Source: an uncultured Clostridia bacterium (GTDB lineage Bacteria > Bacillota > Clostridia > TANB77 > CAG-508). Taken from it: a stretch of DNA of 10,122 nt. A model generated the notes under the pieces. That model was given only the letters and a program-made list of their open reading frames with translations, did not search any database and was not told the DNA's origin. Location of the stretch: the NCBI GenBank assembly GCA_934162925.1, contig CAKPJR010000039.1, positions 1 to 10,122 on the forward strand, written 5' to 3'. The translations under genes and the position numbers were made by a program. Positions 6,224 through 10,122 of the stretch are shown one piece after another (the stretch's first letter is position 1; each line of letters begins with the position of its first letter).

Positions 6224-6268
6224 TTATTTATATACTAGGAAATTTCTCATTTTCTAGTATATAAATAA
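6224..6268. repeat. 15-bp perfect inverted repeat between spoIID and spoIIQ
   Basis: Bases 6224-6238 and 6254-6268 are exact reverse complements (outer ends TTATTT/AAATAA, inner ends CTAG/CTAG) around a 15-base spacer. It lies in the 202-base spoIID-spoIIQ gap, upstream of the spoIIQ ribosome site. The AT-rich stem lacks a following T-run, so it is not a standard terminator. It may be an mRNA-processing or transcription-attenuating structure, or an operator. Confidence 0.55.
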
Positions 6269-6282
6269 TGCTATAACCGCTA

Positions 6283-6341
6283 TTGCCTTTGATATTTCCT
6301 CATTTCATTCAGAAAATCAAATCGGCGAAAGCAAAAGGCAA
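6283..6341. repeat. 8-bp inverted repeat directly after the spoIID stop
   Basis: TTGCCTTT (6283-6290) and AAAGGCAA (6334-6341) pair around a 43-base spacer containing a GCGAAAGC mini-hairpin (6325-6332 region). It begins 3 bases past the spoIID stop codon and may end or stabilise the spoIID message. There is no T-run, so its function is uncertain. Confidence 0.3.
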
Positions 6342-6343
6342 CA

Positions 6344-7345
6344 TCAAGTCGCTTTGTTCTTTGTAATTTCAACACCTGTATAGAAATGTTTTATAATCTC
6401 ATCATAGTTCTTTCCTTGTTTTGCCATACTATCTGCTCCAGTTTGGCTCATTCCTACCCCGTGGCCATATCCAACTACATTAAATCTTACATTTTCTCCA
6501 TCTATACTTATTTCAAATCTAGCAGATTTAAGCTTGAATATATTTCTTATCTCCACTCCAGACAAGTTTAAGTTTCCTATTCTTATTTCATTTACTCTTT
6601 CTCCTTCTGTATAGCTTAATATTTCTATTTGATTTTCTAAATTAAACTCTATTTGAAATTCACTATGATATTCTTTTATTTTATTAGTAAATTCTTCTTT
6701 ACTTAGGATAACTTCAGAACTATATTGCGTATATGCATCTTCTCCTGATGTTTCTACAGCTTGTAGATATGGATAATTAGTTCCTCCCCATACAGCTGTT
6801 GCAGTGTCTGTTGTCCCGCCGCTATTAGAATGGAAAAATGCATTTATAGGTTTTCCTTCATAAGTTACTATTTCTCCCTTTGTACTATTTACTGCATCTT
6901 CTATTTTTGACCAATTAACTTCTCTTTCTTCTTCATTCCATCTAGCAAATCTATCTTCTTTAGATATCCAAGCTTGGCAGCATTTTGAATCATCACATAT
7001 ATCTGCATTTTCATGTTTCTTTTCTTCTGTAACTTTATATATAGTATATGTTCTTGCTACAACAGCTTGAGCTTTTAATGCTTCTATTTCAAAACTTGCA
7101 GGCATTTCACTTGATACAACTCCTAATAAATACTGGTCAAGATCTAGTTCTTCTACTTCACCAGTTTTTGTATGTAGTAGTTTTACTTTATTATATTCTC
7201 CATAATCATACAAACTAGGTTCCTCTTTATATTCTATTTCTACATTGCTTTTTATTTTTTTAGGTTCACTTTTTTTGGTAAACAAAATTGGTACTAAAAA
7301 GCATAAAAAAACCATACATAGAATATATAATAAAATTTTTCTCAT
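6344..7345 (-). CDS. spoIID: Stage II sporulation protein SpoIID, peptidoglycan lytic transglycosylase
   Basis: A 333-residue mother-cell enzyme that cleaves glycan strands during engulfment, working with SpoIIM and SpoIIP. An N-terminal hydrophobic anchor (about 4-22) is followed by the SpoIID domain. Visible motifs are SSEMPASF with catalytic-type E80, EALKAQAVVARTY (88-100), a Cys cluster ICDDSKCCQAW (C117, C122, C123; clostridial SpoIID is known to bind zinc), HSNSGG (172-177) and YGHGVGMSQTGA (293-304). Length and motif set are normal for SpoIID. It is transcribed after rpmE but separated by a terminator, and is followed by spoIIQ. No ribosome site stands at the usual distance from ATG 7345; the next ATG (residue 11) falls inside the anchor and has none either, so the first is kept. 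No convincing sigma-E promoter could be picked out. Confidence 0.95.
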   Translation of the reverse strand: MRKILLYILCMVFLCFLVPILFTKKSEPKKIKSNVEIEYKEEPSLYDYGEYNKVKLLHTKTGEVEELDLDQYLLGVVSSEMPASFEIEALKAQAVVARTYTIYKVTEEKKHENADICDDSKCCQAWISKEDRFARWNEEEREVNWSKIEDAVNSTKGEIVTYEGKPINAFFHSNSGGTTDTATAVWGGTNYPYLQAVETSGEDAYTQYSSEVILSKEEFTNKIKEYHSEFQIEFNLENQIEILSYTEGERVNEIRIGNLNLSGVEIRNIFKLKSARFEISIDGENVRFNVVGYGHGVGMSQTGADSMAKQGKNYDEIIKHFYTGVEITKNKAT

Positions 7346-7402
7346 AATTATTATATTCTATATATGGTAATTTTTTCCTTTGGCGAAAATTGTTATGTTT
7401 TG

Positions 7403-7428
7403 AAAAAAACACCCTTTAAAGAGTGTTT
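7403..7428 (-). terminator. Intrinsic terminator of rpmE
   Basis: On the minus strand AAACACTC pairs with GGGTGTTT (one T-G pair) around a self-complementary TTTAAA centre (7428-7407), and the stem runs straight into TTTTT before CAAAA. It starts 11 bases after the rpmE stop and separates rpmE from spoIID. Confidence 0.85.
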
Positions 7429-7438
7429 CATATATTTC

Positions 7439-7639
7439 TTAAGCAATTCCATATTTCTTTTTAAATTTGTCTGCTCTTCCACCTGTTGTATCTTTTCTTA
7501 AGTTACCTGTCCAATATGGATGACATTTAGAACATACATCAACTTTTAAATTTGATTTTGTAGAACCTACTTCTAAAACATTTCCACATGCACATGTAAT
7601 TGTAGTTGCATTATATGCTGGTTGTATATCTTTTTTCAT
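7439..7639 (-). CDS. rpmE: 50S ribosomal protein bL31, zinc-binding form
   Basis: A 66-residue ribosomal protein at the large-subunit surface near the inter-subunit bridge. It starts MKKDIQPAYN, close to the MKKDIHP start typical of L31, and ends with RADKFKKKYG, also typical. The four cysteines of the zinc-containing form are intact: C16 and C18 (CACGN), C36 and C39 (CSKCHP). Under zinc starvation such forms can be replaced by Cys-less paralogues; none is in this window. The frame can begin at GTG 7651, but that GTG is itself part of the AGAGGTG ribosome site, which sits 9 bases before ATG 7639. Flanked by its own promoter and terminator, so it is a single-gene unit. Confidence 0.96.
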   Translation of the reverse strand: MKKDIQPAYNATTITCACGNVLEVGSTKSNLKVDVCSKCHPYWTGNLRKDTTGGRADKFKKKYGIA

Positions 7640-7684
7640 TATGTTATTCACCTCTTCCTTTGCTTTTTAAAAAAATCTTTTAAT

Positions 7685-7713
7685 ATTTTAACATACTTTT
7701 TTATATTTTGCAA
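7685..7713 (-). promoter_or_regulatory. Sigma-A type promoter of rpmE with extended -10
   Basis: On the minus strand TTGCAA (7713-7708), 17 bases, then TAAAAT (7690-7685), preceded by TG one base away (an extended -10). It lies between the stop of the small membrane protein gene and the rpmE ribosome site, so rpmE need not depend on the upstream gene. Confidence 0.65.
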
Positions 7714-7727
7714 ATTTATTTAAAAAA

Positions 7728-7883
7728 TTATTTATTTTTATTTTTAATTTCTTGTATTTGAGCTTTTGCTGCTTCTATAGTGCCTTCGAAAGAAATTTTA
7801 TTCACTAGTTTAAAAATAATATTCCATAAGCAAGCAATTATTAATATTATTACGGCTATCTTTTTCCATATTTTTCCTAACAT
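7728..7883 (-). CDS. Small single-pass membrane protein, unrecognised
   Basis: A 51-residue ORF starting MLGKIWKKIAVII. A short basic start (K4, K7, K8) leads into a hydrophobic stretch (about 9-27 with C18 and W20), then a polar tail rich in Lys, Gln and Glu (about 31-51), likely helical. The basic end before the membrane helix predicts N-in, C-out. GAGGAG (7896-7891) stands 7 bases before the ATG, and a consensus sigma-A promoter lies just upstream, which together make it much more convincing than a random short ORF. It precedes rpmE but that gene has its own promoter. I do not recognise a family and propose no function. Overlapping longer frames (7780-7980 plus, 7810-8052 minus) lack such signals. 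Confidence 0.75.
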   Translation of the reverse strand: MLGKIWKKIAVIILIIACLWNIIFKLVNKISFEGTIEAAKAQIQEIKNKNK

Positions 7884-7915
7884 TGTTTATCTCCTCATAA
7901 TAACTTACATTATTA

Positions 7916-7943
7916 ATTATACTATATTTTTTATTTTTGTCAA
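7916..7943 (-). promoter_or_regulatory. Consensus sigma-A promoter of the small membrane protein gene
   Basis: On the minus strand a perfect TTGACA (7943-7938) and a perfect TATAAT (7921-7916) are separated by 16 bases, with the start of transcription expected near 7909 and the ribosome site at 7896-7891. It is the only promoter in the window with both hexamers at exact consensus. Confidence 0.8.
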
Positions 7944-7982
7944 TATTTATAGAGTTTTTGGTCATAATAGAATTAAGTAAGT

Positions 7983-8070
7983 AAATTGTAATTTGGACGA
8001 ATGGGGACAGACCCCTTTTGTTCGAAATCAAATAAAAAGGGTCTGTCCCCATTCGTCCAAATTACAATTT
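7983..8070. repeat. REPIN-like palindrome: two repeat units in inverted orientation
   Basis: Bases 7983-8014 are the exact reverse complement of 8039-8070, and after one bulged C (8015) the pairing continues with TTTT (8016-8019) to AAAA (8035-8038), leaving a 15-base loop: about 36 paired bases. Each half contains the short hairpin GGGG-ACAGA-CCC(C) with a T-run pointing to the centre. The same unit recurs at 10073-10113, so it is a dispersed family. The layout matches REPINs or small hairpin elements moved by a transposase elsewhere; none is seen here. It ends 4 bases before the lipoprotein gene's ribosome site. Confidence 0.85.
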
Positions 8071-8074
8071 TTCT

Positions 8075-8080
8075 AGGAGA
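8075..8080 (+). promoter_or_regulatory. Ribosome binding site that fixes the VanW-domain gene start
   Basis: AGGAGA lies 7 bases before ATG 8088, which opens directly into a lipoprotein signal peptide. An in-frame ATG at 8001 lies inside the repeat and would add 29 residues encoded by the palindrome ahead of the signal peptide, so it is rejected. Confidence 0.88.
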
Positions 8081-8087
8081 TGTTTTT

Positions 8088-8741
8088 ATGAAGAAAATTT
8101 CTTTAATTATATATATGTTTATAATAATTATATTTTTAGGTGCTTGTAATAATAATAGTGAAACTAATAATACGATTAAAAATAATGCAGAAGAAAATAT
8201 GTCTTATGACTATACTGCTTCTAGGGTGGCTTCAAACACTGAGAATAATAATGTTGTTGAAGTTAATAGAGGTGAAACTAATCCTGAAACAGAGCTTTCT
8301 TCTTTTTCCACTAAAATATACACTCCAAATGATTCTGGAAGGCAAAATAATATTACTCTTAGCTGTTCGAAAGTAAATGGTACTATTGTAAAAAGTGGAG
8401 AAACTTTTTCTTTCTGCGATACAGTTGGAAAGGCCACACCAGAAGCTGGTTACCAAAAGGCTGATATCTTTGACAAAGATGGAAACACCATAAAGGGCTA
8501 TGGTGGTGGTAATTGCCAAATAAGTAGTACATTATATAATGCAGTTTTAGCTGTTCCTTCTTTAACCATAGTAGAAAGACATGAGCATAGCAAAGAAGTG
8601 TATTATGTTCCTCTTGGAAAAGATGCTGCTGTCGCTTATGGTAGTATAGACTTTAAATTTAAAAATGACTCTAATAATGATATAAAAATATATTGTTCTA
8701 ATACTACTAATAGTGTGGATGTTAGAATAGTTGAATTGTAA
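8088..8741 (+). CDS. VanW-family lipoprotein
   Basis: A 217-residue surface lipoprotein. The lipoprotein signal peptide ends in the lipobox LGAC (C20), followed by an Asn/Glu-rich linker (about 21-66). The VanW domain (about 67-205) shows NGTIVKSGETFSF (97-109), GKATPEAGYQKADI, GGGNCQISSTLYNA (139-152) with the conserved Cys (C143), ERHEHS, and VPLGKDAAVAYGSIDFKFKN. VanW occurs as an accessory gene in some vancomycin-resistance clusters, but its biochemical role is not established and most clostridial copies are not linked to resistance. No vanHAX-type genes are present, so no resistance is implied. An envelope role fits the neighbouring carboxypeptidase gene, 62 bases downstream on the same strand. 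No confident promoter could be placed; the REPIN-like palindrome occupies the leader region. Confidence 0.9.
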   Translation: MKKISLIIYMFIIIIFLGACNNNSETNNTIKNNAEENMSYDYTASRVASNTENNNVVEVNRGETNPETELSSFSTKIYTPNDSGRQNNITLSCSKVNGTIVKSGETFSFCDTVGKATPEAGYQKADIFDKDGNTIKGYGGGNCQISSTLYNAVLAVPSLTIVERHEHSKEVYYVPLGKDAAVAYGSIDFKFKNDSNNDIKIYCSNTTNSVDVRIVEL

Positions 8742-8769
8742 TTTGTTCTAAATAAACCTTCTTTTGAAT

Positions 8770-8785
8770 AGTATTTACTAATACT
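8770..8785 (+). repeat. Small hairpin between the VanW-domain gene and the carboxypeptidase gene
   Basis: AGTATT (8770-8775) and AATACT (8780-8785) pair around TACT, followed by TTT and then, 5 bases later, the AGGAGG ribosome site of the next gene. It is too weak and AT-rich for a confident terminator. It could be an operator or a leader structure affecting translation. Confidence 0.3.
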
Positions 8786-8803
8786 TTTACAGGAGGTTTT
8801 TTT

Positions 8804-10075
8804 ATGTTTTTAAAGAAAAATAATCTTTTAATATATATGACTTTAGCTTTTATACTATTATCTTTTATTATTCCAACTTTTTCTTTTGCTATTAGTGATG
8901 AGAGTGTTTATGTGTGGTCAAACAATTCTAATTCCATTTCAACTTCGATTTCTCCCTCTCTCACTGAGCAGAACGCTAATTTATCGGAAGAACAATCTGG
9001 TAATTTTTTAGGAATAACATCTGGTAGTGCAATATTAATGGAACAAAATAGTGGCACTGTACTTTATGAGTATAATTCACATGAACAATTAAGGCCCGCT
9101 AGTGTAACAAAAGTAATGACAATTCTTTTAATTATGGAGGCTATAGACAATGGAACTATAAGTTTAGAAGATCAGGTACCTTGTTCAGAGAAAGCTAGTA
9201 GTATGGGTGGTTCTCAAATATGGCTAGACACTACAGAAACCTTAAGTGTAAACGAAATGTTAAAAGCAATTTGTGTAGTATCAGCTAATGATTGTTGCGT
9301 TGCAATGGCAGAATATTTATCTGGAAGTGAAGAATTATTTGTTGAACAAATGAATAAACGAGCAAAAGAATTAGGAATGAATGACACCTCTTTTAAAAAT
9401 TGTCATGGTATTGACGCAGATGGGCACTTAACTTCTAGTTATGATATTGCTATTATGTCAAGAGAATTAATTACAAAGCACCCTAAGATAATGGATTATA
9501 CTACTATTTGGATGGATAGTTTAAGAGATGGAAAATCAGAACTAGTAAATACTAATAAATTAATTAGGAATTATGAAGGAGCAACAGGTTTAAAGACTGG
9601 TTCTACCTCAACTGCCTTATTTAATTTGTCTGCAACAGCCACTAGAAATAATTTTTCTTTGATAGCAGTAATTATGCGTGGAGAAACCTCTGCTATTAGA
9701 TTTTCTGAAGCGAAAAAATTATTAGACTATGGATTTAGTAATTTTGAATATGTAGAATGCTCTAAAAAAGACGACCTTGTGAAATCTATAGCTGTAGATA
9801 AAGGAATTAATAATAATGTTGATGCTATTTTTGATTCAACTCAAGGTTGTTTGATAAAAAAAGGAACTTCTAAAAGTATAACAACAAATATTTCTTTACC
9901 TGATAAAGTTTCTTCTCCTATTGCTAAAGGACAAAAATTGGGAGAAGTCATTTATAGTATTGACGGAAAAAATATTGCAACTGTAGATATAGTTGCAAAA
10001 GAAAATGTAAAAAAAATTAGCTTTGTAAATATGTCTGTTAGGGTTGTTGAAAATTGGTGTAAATTGTTAAGATAA
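8804..10075 (+). CDS. dacF: D-alanyl-D-alanine carboxypeptidase, S11 family, DacF-like
   Basis: A 423-residue exported penicillin-binding enzyme that removes the terminal D-Ala of peptidoglycan stem peptides and so limits crosslinking. A signal peptide (1 to about 29, ending FSFA) is followed by a Ser/Asn-rich linker (30-68). The S11 catalytic domain (about 69-308) has S100-V-T-K103, S160-A-N162 and K264-T-G266, all intact. A PBP5-type C-terminal beta domain (about 314-402) and a short amphipathic tail (FVNMSVRVVENWCKLLR, 407-423) suited to membrane binding complete it. Length is normal. AGGAGG (8791-8796) is 7 bases before the ATG. The sporulation DacF assignment within the family is by resemblance and the spoIID/spoIIQ context; a vegetative DacA/DacB-type role is possible. 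Its stop codon coincides with the start of a repeat unit. Confidence 0.92.
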   Translation: MFLKKNNLLIYMTLAFILLSFIIPTFSFAISDESVYVWSNNSNSISTSISPSLTEQNANLSEEQSGNFLGITSGSAILMEQNSGTVLYEYNSHEQLRPASVTKVMTILLIMEAIDNGTISLEDQVPCSEKASSMGGSQIWLDTTETLSVNEMLKAICVVSANDCCVAMAEYLSGSEELFVEQMNKRAKELGMNDTSFKNCHGIDADGHLTSSYDIAIMSRELITKHPKIMDYTTIWMDSLRDGKSELVNTNKLIRNYEGATGLKTGSTSTALFNLSATATRNNFSLIAVIMRGETSAIRFSEAKKLLDYGFSNFEYVECSKKDDLVKSIAVDKGINNNVDAIFDSTQGCLIKKGTSKSITTNISLPDKVSSPIAKGQKLGEVIYSIDGKNIATVDIVAKENVKKISFVNMSVRVVENWCKLLR

Positions 10076-10122
10076 ATTGGAATTCGAACGAATGGGGACA
10101 GACCCCTTTTGTTTTAATCGAA
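10073..10122 (+). repeat. Third copy of the REP-like unit, cut by the window edge
   Basis: The first 41 bases (10073-10113) match 7982-8022 at 38 positions, with an uninterrupted identical block from ACGAATGGGG to CTTTTGTT. The unit begins with the TAA stop of the carboxypeptidase gene. GGGG-ACAGA-CCCC followed by TTTTGTTTT also has the shape of an intrinsic terminator for that gene. The sequence ends 9 bases after the matching part, so an inverted partner may follow outside. Confidence 0.85.

Noticed and set aside
7346..7402. Sigma-E promoter for spoIID
   Set aside because: A CATATATA partly matches the -10 pattern, but no ATA-type -35 sits at 16-18 bases, so no call is made.
7780..7980. 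Plus-strand 66-aa ORF
   Set aside because: It is antisense to the 51-aa gene and its promoter, with no ribosome site and low-complexity Ile/Phe/Tyr content typical of AT-rich shadow frames.
7810..8052. Minus-strand 80-aa ORF
   Set aside because: Its start lies in the repeat palindrome, it crosses a consensus promoter, and it overlaps the better-supported 51-aa gene in another frame.
8140..8519. Alternative frames within the VanW-domain gene
   Set aside because: They overlap the conserved VanW domain and have no ribosome sites or recognisable features.
8088..8741. Vancomycin-resistance gene cluster
   Set aside because: Only a VanW-domain lipoprotein is present; no ligase, dehydrogenase or dipeptidase genes of a resistance operon are seen.
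7983..10122. CRISPR array from the recurring 41-base unit
   Set aside because: Only three copies exist, two of them inverted relative to each other and the third 2 kb away after two genes; no regular spacers.

Overview
The window comes from a very AT-rich, spore-forming Firmicute, most likely a Clostridia-class bacterium. The evidence is the low GC, strong AGGAGG-type ribosome sites, an adjacent pair of engulfment genes (spoIID, spoIIQ), a sporulation-type D,D-carboxypeptidase, a single-chain glycyl-tRNA synthetase and a class A PBP with a cysteine-rich tail. No species call is possible. Nearly everything is chromosomal core or cell-envelope material; no phage, plasmid, transposase, CRISPR array, tRNA or rRNA is visible.

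Layout. 1-1004 (-): glyQS, truncated by the window edge, with its own sigma-A promoter. 1005-1387: a non-coding stretch with an 11-bp inverted repeat, two abutting DnaA-box-like 9-mers and a GC-rich hairpin. 1388-1669 (-): a small DUF1294 membrane protein, divergent from 1780-2208 (+), an unrecognised helical protein. A long hairpin separates the latter from a convergent block on the minus strand. In transcription order that strand reads: 51-aa membrane protein (7883 to 7728), rpmE (L31), terminator, spoIID, spoIIQ, terminator, class A PBP, PAP2 phosphatase (2254). On the plus strand, 8088-8741 is a VanW-domain lipoprotein and 8804-10075 a DacF-like carboxypeptidase.

How the genes fit together. 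From 2254 to 10075 most genes touch peptidoglycan. SpoIID is a glycan-cleaving lytic transglycosylase. SpoIIQ is the forespore LytM-like partner of the engulfment and feeding-tube machinery. The PBP polymerises and crosslinks, PAP2 may recycle lipid carrier phosphate, DacF-like trims stem peptides, and VanW-domain proteins are associated with the envelope. This is shared theme and proximity, not proof of a new system.

The least ordinary element is a REPIN-like palindrome at 7983-8070: two near-identical units in inverted orientation, forming a stem of about 36 bp that ends four bases before the VanW gene's ribosome site. A third unit starts at the stop codon of the carboxypeptidase gene and runs off the window. 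The repeat also puts an in-frame ATG upstream of the lipoprotein gene, which misleads start prediction. I found no convincing undescribed multi-gene system; the repeat family, the DnaA-box pair, the altered SpoIIQ active site and the small membrane protein deserve the second look.
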